Below, piece after piece: positions 1-12,500 of a DNA stretch of 64,000 bases. The stretch comes from Xestospongia bergquistia (taxonomy: Eukaryota > Porifera > Demospongiae > Haplosclerida > Petrosiidae), in the NCBI GenBank assembly GCA_963965975.1, contig OZ014414.1, forward strand, positions 2,207,501 to 2,271,500, read 5' to 3'. The position numbers were made by a program, and so were the translations under genes. Each line of letters opens with the position of its first letter. Position 1 is the stretch's first letter. The notes under the pieces were generated by a model that saw nothing but the letters and a program-made list of their open reading frames with translations, was not told the origin of the DNA and did not search any database.

Positions 1-3000
1 CCCAAAGTACAATCTATGTTCATTAACGTTAACGTTACAGTAGATGTACAGAGATGCCACCATTAATTTTAATAGAGATTTAATATATTATTTACAATAT
101 GAACAATTGGGGAATATATATATTATTTCTTACATAATATTATATAATAGTTGACAGAAAGACAGAGTAATTAATATTATATTTGTGTGAAATTAATAGG
201 TTTTCAAGTTACAACAAGACTTATAATTATATGCCTTATATAAACTAGCAGAGTAAACACAGTCTGTATGTCTCTGATAATTAGAAGGGTGTTAATCTGT
301 TTATACTAGTGTAATTGAACATTGTAGTTTATTGGGCTCTAATGTCCCATTCCTGTCATGCGTTGTTTATAATCTGGCTTCTTTCATACATTATACCTTA
401 CAGATATTTGTATTATCTATATAATGTTATAATATCATGACATAGGACAACATTATGTATTAGTAAGAAGTGGCCTTTTGAAGTTATTAAGACAGCAAAG
501 CCTATAATCAGCTGCTTATCAAGCATCTTCTCATTTGGCTATTGTAAAATTAATAGTTAATTCTGTAATATCTTTATGAGAGGAATTTTATCAGAACATG
601 TACATGTACATGTGAGCTTTATAATTCATTTTACGTATATAAGTAATATATCTGATCTGTTGATTTATTGTAGCTTGCCTTAGGCTAGTTGAAATGTACA
701 TGTGATATAGAATATTCTAGCAAAAAGAAGAAAAGCAAAAAATAACTAAATAGACACAATGTACGTTTAATATCAATTTTTATTATAGTTGGCAGACAGT
801 CAGACTAACTAATATTATATTTGTGTTAAATAGATAGGTTTAATATTTTGATAAGCCTTATATGAACTAGTAGAGTAAACATAGTCTGTATATGAACTGT
901 TTATACTTATTTAATTAAAGGTTTAAGTTTATTGGATTTTAAGATCTACTCATGTGATGTTTTCTTTATATTTTGGCTTCTATAATATATTATGTATTAT
1001 AATTACTCTTATTATAAATTAATTTTATTGACAAATTTGACTTTTTGTTATGTTTTGATGACAAACTTATTTTTATTTTAAACTTATATTATGTATATTT
1101 AATTAATTGCATAATTTCTACACATCATAAAATAATTTTAGTAGCAAGTTATACATGCCTGTTTTATAAATACATAATTATCATTCATAAGAGTTTTAGT
1201 TGCTCTCGATTGGACATACAGTTATGTAAAGTAACATAATAGTGAAATGAAGAAGCATAAGTGATTCTATATAACTGAAGTATTATTTACAATTTCAAGA
1301 TCTCCCATTTACATGCAAATAGACATAGTGAGACAAGATATATCTATAGTATTGCTACTCTCACAAGACCAGCTTTATAACAAAACAACACAAGAAATAT
1401 TGTAGTGATGCACAGGCAAGTTGACATTCATCAATCTGGTGTAGTATTGACTAGTAGTTCCTTCTTACCTCAGCTGAATGGAAATAGTGTTGAAATGCTG
1501 TTGCCATACAATATATAATGCAACACTGTTTACTACTGATCCAAGTAGCTAGATAATATATGGATCCTAAAATTATGGAAATATCTTGTAATCACACAAT
1601 CATGTGATCTAAATACAGAGGTTTGGTTTAAGCTACTAATGAAAATCATTTAGGACATGATATCACTTTTTACTGTTGAAAAATAGTAGTGATTAATTTT
1701 ATATTAATATCCTTTGTAGCTACTAGGATTTAAAACCATAACAATTATTCATATTCAACACCATAATTATAGTGATAGTTTGTGATTTTGATTTTTTTTC
1801 TAATATTAAATATCACGTGTGTATATCAACTTATCTAGAACATGCTACAATACATCGATCATATGAAATACACGTTTACACATACAATAAACTATTTAAG
1901 TATTTATGTGTATATATTTTCACAAACGTTGATATTGTTAAAAGATATTAACAGAATTAAGGACCAGTTACAATATTCAAATGAAAAGGTATATGATAAA
2001 GAACGGATTACACGTTATGCTATCTTAGTGACATTAAAAGTCCACTAATAATTAATATAGAGACATTGTATTATGTCATGATATCATAGGGAAAGTTCAA
2101 AGTTGAGATTATATACATAATGAAATTATGTATAACGTATGAAAGAAGCCAAAATATAAAGATGTATATGTTTTCTCACTAGTGGAAGGTAGTCAACTGT
2201 TTACACTAATGTAATTGAATTTAAAGTTAATTGGGATATAATAACAAAGTCATGTCATGCGGCTATGTTTTAGCTACAAGTGTAACGCACATTCTATGAA
2301 CTTGACTTTACCTTATATATTATACCTATTTTATATATACATGTACACGTCTGATTATAGCATTACAACCTTTTCAACTTCAAATTAAATTTAATGTAAT
2401 TATTAAGTGTGGCTTCCTGTCAGCTATGGCATCAACTATGTGGAGTATACTCTCCAATTGATAGTGAAAATATTTTATGTATAAGAGACACGTATATGTC
2501 TGATTATAACATTAAACCATATTGACTACAAAAGATATAATATTGGATAGTCTGGCTTTAAATTTCTGTCAGGTATAATATCACAGTATTGCTATCAAAT
2601 TCATACAAATAATATTAGTCTGATTTCCTTTCATCAAGGATATCATACTATGTAAGGAAGAGTCCCTAATTATTGATAGTGTAAACGTTATTTCTAATAT
2701 TAAATTAAAAATGTCATAATTATAGGTGGTGTCTAAGTGGTTGACAATGATACATACCATTTGATACTAATGAGTAGGGATTGTACTTAGACCTTCTCCT
2801 ATATAGTCATATATATATTCATTGTAATGTATATTATTGTACTAATGGAGATAGACAAACAAAAGAAAAAAAAGGACTGATATATTAGAATTTGAAAGCA
2901 TTAATAGAAGCGTGTTTGCTTATAATAAACATGGTCTTAATAATTTGTCTACTATTTCCATATATTACATAATATATAATTAAGGCACTGTGTATATGTA

Positions 3001-3139
3001 CCACCACCTCAATCTTAATAATTGGGTGATTATACTAATATAATAGTACATTGGTGTTAAATCAATACTAAAATTAATGTTTTTTTTAAAAAAAAGCAGT
3101 TCAAAAAATTAGTTGTAATATATATAACATAACATATTA
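1..3139. other. gene-free AT-rich region
   Basis: I see no credible coding exon here. The only open frames (near 1045 and 1842) are short, low-complexity translations of AT-rich DNA with no splice or homology support. The one structure is an old dispersed repeat, given separately. The distal end (3000-3139) would be the 3' flank of the minus-strand membrane protein gene that follows. Confidence 0.6.
150..985 (+). repeat. diverged direct repeat, two copies (about 150-400 and 788-985)
   Basis: Both copies share the same ordered blocks: a GACAG..GACAGA/CAGACT start, then ATTATATTTGTGT, AATAGGTTT, GCCTTATAT, ACTAG.AGAGTAAACA, CAGTCTGTAT, CTGTTTATACT and a TGGCTTCT block at the end. A third partial match lies near 2140-2280, with the GAAGCCAAAATATAAAG block inverted and the TGTTTACACTAATGTAATTGAA block direct. 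This looks like an old non-coding mobile element family; no terminal repeats or target duplication were found. Confidence 0.5.
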
Positions 3140-4965
3140 TTAAAAAGGTGGAAGGTTTGTGGCCCAAGAATTATTGTATGGAGGAGGTTCCTCTCTTCGA
3201 AAACTGATTTCTTTTGTATTTATGTCTATTTCATATGGTATAAAATTAGTAGCCATGGGTTGTACAGGAACATTAAGTTCTGTATAAGGTGGAGGGTCAG
3301 GTCGCCTATCCTGAAAGTTTAAAGATGGAACTATGGCTGCAGTTGATTGTATTTGAGATGTATCTATTGATGTTGACGCTTCAGTAGCAGTATCAACAGT
3401 GTCAGAATTATTGTTATTTGTTGTACAATGTTCCAGCATCCATGTCTCTCCTCTATTCTGTTTAGTACTGCACACTTATTGGACACATACATATACAAAG
3501 TGTTAATATAATGATTCATTATTAAATAATACTGACCTTTAAATATCAAAATGACCATAATAATTAAGATCACAACTAGTAGTACAGGAAATAAGATGAT
3601 ACTAATAGTAATACCAACAATAGTTTCATCAAGTAATACTAAAATAGGAAGAGATATAACAACACTTCCAGTATTAGATTGTTTACCATTATCTCCATTA
3701 GTAGGGGCAGTAGGTATTCTTCGTCCTATTGAGTTATTAGATAGTCTTACAGTTGATGAAGGTCTATGTATAATTGTCGCAGTGGTTGTAGTAAGCAATG
3801 AATGTACTACTGTAGTATAAGAATTGTTAAACCCTTCATGAAATCTATTAGTACATTACTTACTACTAGGTAAGTCACTGGAAATACCTGGTAGAGTAGT
3901 TGCAGTGGTTGTAGTCAGTAACGAATCTACTACTGTAGTAGAAGAATTGTCTATATTTTCATGAAATCTAGTAATACATTACTTACTGGAAGTACCTGGT
4001 AGAGTATTTGCAGTGGTTGTAGTCAGTAATGAATGTACTACTGTAGTAGAAGAATTGTTTATGTTTTCATGAAATCTAGTAATACATTACTTACTGGAAA
4101 TACCTGGTAGCATATTCGCAGTGGGTGTAGTCAGTAATGAATGTACTACTGTAGTACAAGAATTGTTTATGTTTTCATGAAATCTAGTAATACATTACTT
4201 ACTGCAAATACCTGGTAGAGTTGTTGCAGTGGGTGTAGTCAGTAATGAATGTACTACTGTAGTAGAAGAATTGTCTTCATTGTAATCATGATCACAAAGA
4301 ACATTAACATAAGGTTTACCAGTAGCACGTTCTCGGCTGAAGAAACGAATATCACGTCCTTTTTCATTTTCATTTGTAGCCCATACTAGGACACCATAGT
4401 TGGGTTCTCCTGATTTCCAATTATGAGATGCCTCAGTAATATTAAACTCAATATAGACTCTTCCTGTTTGATTAGGACGTAATATCACATTATCTTGTAC
4501 ATAGCATGCAGCATCATTTCCATTTAGAGCTAAGAAGGGACTAGTCCATGCTACACCAGAAAGACGATTAATACTAGTTGCTTGTGTCTCACTCCACTCC
4601 TTCTTGATTTGACGAACTTGAAGTGTTCGTGCAATAGATGGAACTTGTTGTACGGTCATAAAGCTTGCCTTATGAGAATACCAGTAATATAAATACATCT
4701 TTGCCCATTTGATCCGTTTACAAGTAGATGGAATATCTTGAAATTGTAATAGCATTCTTTTCTTAGGATAACCTGGGTGCTTTGCAACAATTAAAAAGTC
4801 ATAAAAGTTATAATTTGAACTGTCGTAAATAAAAACATCTTGAGTAGCTTCAAGTTTATAAAGATAGCCATTACCAGTGTCCACTTGTGCGTTAGTAACG
4901 CTGGAACAGCTTAGCAGAAAAATGACTATACTTGTCGTGATAGCTCCATATGTAAAAGTATTCAT
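3140..4965 (-). CDS. single-pass membrane protein: DNRLRE domain, mini-exon stalk, membrane helix, PPPY tail
   Basis: Minus-strand exons read from splice sites: 4965-4203, 4148-4095, 4040-3987, 3932-3864, 3809-3537, then a last exon ending at the stop at 3140. The first five join in phase 1. Exon 1 encodes a signal peptide (about residues 1-26) and a DNRLRE-type fold: the early 'QDVFIYDSSN' segment, 'KRMLLQFQDIP', 'KWAKMYLYYWY', a 'WSETQAT' block, and a final 'NYGVLVWATNENEKGRDIRFFSRERA' region read in pieces, matching the usual order in that family. The next exons give a Thr-rich stalk. Exon 5 holds the membrane helix 'IVGITISIILFPVLLVVILI'. The last exon encodes a cytoplasmic tail with 'DPPPYTEL' and 'EPPPYNNS', which are WW-domain (NEDD4-type) docking motifs. 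The exact acceptor of the last exon (about 3440-3470) is not settled: candidate AGs differ in phase. The ligand is unknown; DNRLRE domains are often beta-sandwich adhesion or carbohydrate-associated modules. Confidence 0.72.
3864..4202 (-). repeat. tandem array of 108-bp exon-plus-intron units
   Basis: Three successive donor sites lie 108 bp apart (at 4202, 4094 and 3986), each unit being a 54-nt exon plus a 54-nt intron. Exons and introns are almost identical between units: 'TAGTACATTCATTACTGACT' starts the exon, and 'GTAAGTAATGTATTACTAGA' starts the intron. The fourth unit (exon 3864-3932) has an exon 15 nt longer, ending at a shifted GTAAGTAATG donor, and the frame is kept. Each exon is symmetric phase 1-1 and adds 18 residues of the type VHSLLTTPTA.LPGI. 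Confidence 0.85.
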
Positions 4966-6430
4966 TTCTTGTCTACAACTTCAGTAGACGTTGTTGTAGT
5001 TAGACTTTAGGAGATGAAATGATGATAGATTGTATTGATTACGTAATCAGTATTAGAAACGCCCATGAACATCCGGTTACAACTAGAATGTACACGTAAT
5101 TATATTTGCTATAATAACAATCTTTGAATCTGATAATAAAATAATAAATGATACTACGTTAAACCAACACAACATTACTATTCCTCTCACTGCATAACTG
5201 AATTTATAGTAAAGCTTGCTTTAAACCTCGAGTCCCAAAGTACGAGTACTTAGATGATGTACATTTCATTGGATTTATTATAATGAATAAACACTTACTC
5301 CAAAGAAAATGGCTTAGAATAATGTAGTTTGATTTATTAATTATGTTTATTTTAAAATACTTCTAATCAGCAATAACATTGGTATAAAATGCGTTTAACA
5401 GGTTTTTGAAATATATAAATATTGTTATTGTTTAATACAACATAATGCTACTTTAATTAAAACCAATTAAGAACACTTATGAATAAAAATACACTTATAA
5501 AGTGTACATATATTCTTCCCATGATTGTGTTCATCAAGGTATTAATTTATATGCATGAGTGGATATATAAATATCAGTATCAACCAATTAAAGAGCATTT
5601 ATTCAATCCAGAAATATTGCCAAGGAGCTATATATTAAGTATGTATATTAAGTAAGTATTTAATATTTAAGTTGTAGCTAAAAGTCCTTCATTTAATTGA
5701 AAGTTTGATCATTAATTTAGTGATTTTGTGTACAATAATATATTCATGACTACCTTGTTTCTTTGTTTACATTACAATCCTTACTTCTTTTTTTCATTTT
5801 TTAATTATTTGTTCTTTTTTTTAACAACATCAATAGAAGCATGGCCATATTTAATAGATAATAATTAGTACAAAAACTTAATAATAAATTTACATTTGTA
5901 AATAAGGAATCATTGACAGGATAGTTCTTTGTAGGGTTTAGAACTTTTAAAAAAATAAACTAAATAATGAAAAGCACTAAAGAGTACATTCCTAACAACA
6001 GTTTCTATTATCCATTGTTTTATCTTGCAACTAATTACAGATTAAGGGAGGTACGATAGGATTCAAAAGATAATGGATTGCATCACTAATTATGAATTTA
6101 TCAATAGTTTGAACGTTCTTTAACAGTTTTTGTTTAATAATGGTAATTACGGTTTTATGCATCATTGAATGATTCTTCATGGACTAAGTTATTGCAACTG
6201 ACTGACTAGCGTAACCTTATTAGAGAATTTGCCACACTCAGATTTGCCAATCACGTTAGGTTAAATTATGCCTTCGCGAATGAAGGTCGGAGTCTGGTTT
6301 CTATCGCCGCTCACAACAATAAGCAAGCATAATATTACATATATCATCGCGTAGTTTTTGGAGGTGTGGTTTATTCTGATATATATCTATAAAGGGAAGA
6401 AATTAGCCAAAACTAGCAGTGTGTATCAAG
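4966..6430. other. intergenic region between divergent genes
   Basis: No coding exon is seen. It separates the minus-strand DNRLRE gene from the plus-strand peptidase gene, so it should hold both promoters. The last about 100 bases before 6431 (a TTTGGAGGTGTGG block, then AAACTAGCA..GTGTAT.AAGATG) are matched by the sequence just before the second peptidase gene near 18977-19052, which marks the upstream edge of a segmental duplication. Confidence 0.55.
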
Positions 6431-7349
6431 ATGCTGAATATGCAATTTCATACGAGACACGCTCAGGTTCTGATATTAGTTCTTCTCTGTTCAGTTGTCG
6501 TGCAGACACGTCGAGTTATTCGTGCTGCTCCTGGAACAGAGACAACAGGTCAGTATATGGTTGTCCTGGCAACTGATACTAGTCATGAGAGATTTGAAGC
6601 TATTGCTGAAGAAGTTCGAAGTCACTTCTTGAGTTCCAAAATCAAAAAAATAGAGGGCATATTTGCTAAAATAATTGTCGCAAAGCTGTCAGCAGATGAA
6701 GCAGATTTGGTCAGCCTTAAAACACGCACACACACAAACACAATTATACATACATAATACATGCATACATGCATATATATATGTGTGTGTGTGTGTGTAT
6801 GTTTATATATATATATATAATATCTAATATATATGTGTGTGTGTGTGTGACAGTTAATTGTTATACTATGGTGTAGAGGTTTATTTGTATTGTAAAAACA
6901 TGCCAACCAGAAAGGTTTTAAAGATATCTTTGAGGGCTTTAGATAAGATATTAAATCATTTGCAATTATCAAGTTAGCAGGTTTAAACCTGCTAACTTGA
7001 TAAATTAATATAACAGATATAGACAATGTATCTAGATAATATTGATATACCTTTCCAAGATCACAGTTGAAGCAACTTTTGTTATTAATTTCATTGTCAT
7101 CATTATTATGTAACAGGTTGTTTAACAACGTGGGTCTTGTATATAGACACTCGCTTACATACTGTAAAAAATGGTGTTTGGTGATTTCAAGTCCTTGTAA
7201 CTTGACCCACATTTTCGTTAATCAATTAGAGTGCCTCTAATCTTGTATAAAACAGTAAATGGCTGTCAAGCAATATTAATTTCTCAATTGAAATCTTATA
7301 GTAGCTGGTTTATATTACACTTTAATAGAATCAATAAAGATAGTCATTA

Positions 7350-7401
<52 letters not shown>

Positions 7402-9463
7402 CATACTATTTTGCCAAAGGAACAGCTATTTAAGTTCTCAGATTTTTGTTAAAGGACCAACAGTCCAATTTAAAATGCATGTACTGTTAAACAAATTAAA
7501 AAATATGCATAATACAGATATTATATAACTGTTATTCAGATAAAAGTACTTGACAATGTTGAGTTTGTTGAAGAAGAGACATTTGCTAAAGCTTCACTTT
7601 CATGGGCACTGGATCGTATTGATCAAGTCAGTCCAGTATTAGATGGTATATTTAAACCTGGAAGAAATGGAAAAGGTGTTGACATTTACATTTTAGATAC
7701 AGGTAATGAAGAATACCTTGAATGTGTTCTGTTTAATTTAATTCTATATTGTATAGGTATTAATTATGATCACTCTGAATTTAAAGGTAACAGAGCCTTA
7801 TATACTGGATATGACCCAGTTGACAACCACTATGGAGATAATCAAATGGGTAGAGATTGTCATGAACACGGAACTTATGTAGCAAGTCTTGCTTGTGGAA
7901 AACGTTATGGAGTTGCCAAGAAAGCTAACTGTTATAGTGTTCGTGTGTTAGATAATTCAGGGAAAGCACCTTGGAGTGTTGTTATAGATGGATTAAATTC
8001 TGCAGCAACATATATCACTTGTAAGAACCCTCGTCTTCCAGCTATCATCTCGATGTCATTACAAGGTCCTAATTCTCATTCGGTTAACAGGGTGTTGAGC
8101 AGCATCATTTCTATGGATATACCAATTGTTGCAGCTGCTGGTAACAGCCAAGATGATGCATGTTATTATAGTCCTGCTTGTGTACCAGGAGTTATTACTG
8201 TTGCTGGGTCTGCTCTAGGAGATCGTGTTTACTATGATACAAATGGTGGCACTTGTGTTGATCTATTTGCTCCTGCGGTAAAGGTAAAAGGAGCAGATTT
8301 TAGCTGTAATAAATGTAAAATGACTCGATCTGGAACATCTATTGCTACGGCTTTAGTTAGTGGTGCAATAGCACTGTACTTACAAGAACATCCTCTGCTG
8401 ACTCCAACTCAGATTAAGCACAAACTAATAGAAGATTCTTTAAAAAACGTGCTAAACTTTGATGACCTGAACTCTTGTATACAAGACACGTCCCCCAATT
8501 ATTTATTACACATTAACAGTAAGTTACCCTAAACATTGTAAAATTAGAAAGGACTTAAAATATTTCTATGTGTATTCAATGAAATTTTTTGATCATGTGG
8601 TATGTTTTATATATTATTGTGCATATCTACATGACTTCTTATTAAACTGTAACCCATTATAAAGGTTGGCCTCAACACAGAATTAAAAATTTTAATGATC
8701 TCCATGTGTATCAAAAGACATTTTAAACATATGCTGACATGTATAATTTAAGCTAATCCAAAGTTATATTTTTACTTTAAATAGATGTGGTTACTTTAAA
8801 GCAATTTTTATCCATAATTTTGTATTGATTTTTGTATTGAGTTAATTATGTACACTTAACGTCTAGCAAGATAATTTTATGGACTCTGGGCATGTGTGTT
8901 ATGGTTGTCGATATGTAATCTTCTGCTATAATAGAATAAATATTGCATTCTACACACATGTCCTTTTTAGAAGTTGTATGTTTAAGCATATAAATTATGA
9001 AATACAGCAGTAAGTGACAATCATAAGAGTGTATTGTGTTTTTGGCAAAACATGTATTTAAAACAGTGACTATTGTAAAATGTTGTATTTATTATTTCAT
9101 TTAATTACTATTTAATTGTTTACGATGTGTCTTTATTAAATTTAATTTTCATATGTAATTGTTAATAAGTGTTCTTGGTTAATGGTGACCTTATTAAGTA
9201 GTGTCAATCCTCAGTTCTTAGCAGTAGTTTTTAATTGTTATCTTTTAGTTTACACTTTATCTTTTTATACATTGTATTTAAACCTTGCTATTATGGTTCT
9301 GTATATATATAGTTGTAGTTCTAATTGTTTTGTGAATTCAATGGTTTAAGTAGCCACAGCATGAATCAGTTATACCAGATATACCTGATAGTTAAGTATA
9401 ATTGTAATAATGATGTATGCTTTGTATATTTCATATCATACATAATATTATAATAATTCATTA

Positions 9464-9504
<41 letters not shown>

Positions 9505-12500
9505 ATTAATATTGATAGCGGCCTAGTGATCTATTAAAATTTCTTTAAAGTATCATTAGTTAGACAAAGGTGTTTTGACATATTGCATAGTTCTGTGTGT
9601 AATAGTGTTATTGGTGTCAATATTTTTTTTATGACACAACCCTTCATATTTCCTCTATTAGAAGTTGTTTGCAAGTTTCAAATCAACATTCATATTTCCT
9701 TTATTACTGTTGTTAGCAAGTGTCAAATTGTCCTTCATATTTCCTCTATTAGAAGTTGTTAGCAAGTGTCAAATTGCCCTTTATATTTCCTCTAGGAAAA
9801 GCTGTTAGTAAGTGTCAAATCCATAATAACTTCAGCAAATGAAAGTAGTATATTGATGAACAATCTACTTTATGATAGTATAATAGTAGTTAAATAAGGT
9901 TTGGGGTTTATATGTAGGTGGTAGAGAGAATACTGGAATGTTCTTACTTGTGTTATCACTTTTTAATAATAATTTTAGTCGTTACAAAAGTATTTAATAA
10001 TAATGATTTAAAAAAAAGATATCATAAACTGAACAATTGAAAACAAAATTTGGAGATTCTTATATTGGTCCTTTATAGTAAATTAGCATTACTGAGAATT
10101 AGGGAGAAGCTTTAGGCATTATCATAGTCATTGCTAAAAGGGTTTATTAAATTCAATGTTAGCTATATGTACGAGTAGAATATTTTGTATTATTAGTTAT
10201 TGTCTCATTCAACAATTCAAATAAATGATCATAGGTCTGCCTGGCATTACCAGGAATTAAAAGATTATTTCTTTTATGAAATTCCTTATTTCATGTTTAC
10301 ATTAACTATATTGTACAAATTCTACATGAACCACTAAAACCATTAGTTAAGTATTGAAATTCTTATAAAAATTAAAATGCATTTCTTTTATTTACTGTGT
10401 TTTTGTATTTTTTGGCATCTCAATAAAGATTCTTTCATATTAGTCATTAACATCACATCTTATGTTAGTCACGTTGCAGTCTAATCTATAGTCTATTCTG
10501 ATTTACTTTTTTTTGTAAATCCTAATAGTCCATGTATAAAGAAATAATATTGAATTACTTATGTTATTATACTTCTTCCATATATGATATAACAATCATT
10601 ATTTTCTATTATCATTAGGAGCAAAAATCAAACCTTCAAAAATCAAACCTTCAACCACACAAAATGTTGTTACATCAATACACACAACAATCATACCTTC
10701 ACTTACACCAACTGTTACCTCACCTGGTAATTGAGTACTACCAAATGTCATGTTATTTATATGTTTATGTTAGGTTCATGTTTGGCACTTAATCTTGGTT
10801 ATTCTGGATGTTGTAAATGGTCACCGTCATCTGATTGTTCTCACAAAGGGTGCTATTGTGATAAACATTGTCACAAATGGAATGATTGTTGTAGTGATAT
10901 AGCTGATATTGGTTGTCGTGCTACACCTTCTTTCTCTCCTACACCTACTACAACTAATACAGCTGGTAAGACAAATCAATAGTTCACGAAATACATCACT
11001 GTTTACGAAATAATGAAATTGGAAGAACTTACTAAATTATTCATATTTATATGGTCAATCATTGCTTATTATTGTTATTTAATTTATTATAAGCATGTTT
11101 ACATAGCTATAAAGTGTTCCTAGGTATGAAACATTGGCCATTTCGTGAAGTAGTGAATGGTACATGAGAACTGCAATGTCTGTGATTTCTTTGTACATTG
11201 TCACATATCTGTTGTTATATAAATTTAAATTTCTCTATTATTTTACTGATTTTCTTTAAAATATATGTGACTTAAAATGTTTCATGCCTGTGACTTAAAA
11301 TTGGGAAACTCCTTGATATGGCACTAAAAAAATTTGAATTTATGGTTGTATATGTATGACAATTTTTCCAGAACATTTACCATCATTGTTATTAAAGTAC
11401 TATAAAAATTATAGAAAAAACTTTCTTTTAATCTAAATTTTGACAAATTTATTTTAACATTTTACTGATGATTAATAAATTAATGTAGTGATCATTGTAC
11501 AATTTGTTGTACACTAACTGATATAATAACTCAAAACATGATTCAACCATAAGTTATTGTGTAAACAGTAACATTTAGTTACTAAGTTATTAAATATAGT
11601 GTAGACGTACTTAATACATTTTGTTTTAATAATTATTGTATTACTTGTTGTTCCTTAATTCAAGATATTGGTAAATGTTTTTGTGCTTGTATTAGTCCTG
11701 TATAATAACTTATAATTACTGATCCATAATGCATAACAATTGTCAAAACAATACCTACATAGATATATTAATCATTTTAGTGAAATGTTTAAAGACATTT
11801 GTCAAAATATATGCTTATAGAAAGATTTACTACTACTTAGTACTTAAATACCAGCTTGAAGTTACAATTAAATGAACTCAACATTAGCTATATGCTTGAG
11901 TGTAAAATTTTATTTTTATTTGTCACTTTTGATTAAATGATTATAGGTTTGTCTGTCATAATCAGCCAGTAAAGTTGTATAATTTAGTGACATTCTTCAT
12001 TTAATGTATACATGAACTGTATTGTACAAATTTTACTTAAACCACTAAAATAATTATTAAAATTACTAAAGTTTGGAAATTTCATACAAATAATAGTCTA
12101 TTTCTTGATTGTAATATGCTTTTGCATTGCATGTCATCTCAAAATTGTTTTTCATCTTTGTCTCAAATATACAATTACTGATGTGATAATTCCTCTTGCA
12201 TGTTATAATAATAATTATTTTTATTATTTTTCTTAATAGACACAACAACAAAACCTTCAACTACACCAATTGTTGTTAAGTCAGCAGAGGCAACAATCAA
12301 GCCTTCACTTACACCAACTGTTACACCACCTGGTAAATATGTACTACAAACTTTATATATGTTGTTTATAATATTATGTTTATGTATTTTAGGGTCATGT
12401 TTGGCACTTAAGCTCAGTTATTCTGGATGTTGTAAATGGTCACCATCATCTGATTGTTCTGACAAAGGATGCTATTGTGATAAACACTGTCACAAATGGA

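Larger units (their letters stand above)
8519..10618 (+). other. intron 3 of peptidase copy 1 (2.1 kb)
   Basis: The donor GTAAGTTAC follows the end of the catalytic domain, and the acceptor ATCATTAG precedes the first linker exon. No SMB-like or other exon was found inside. It contains an AT microsatellite (9466-9502) and a short tandem repeat (9640-9821). Confidence 0.6.

Noticed and set aside
3551..3820. 89-aa plus-strand frame
   Set aside because: Antisense of the membrane-helix exon of the DNRLRE gene; no independent support.
6622..7212. 196-aa minus-strand frame
   Set aside because: It overlaps exon 1 of the peptidase antisense and runs through GT/AT microsatellites (THTHTHI translations).
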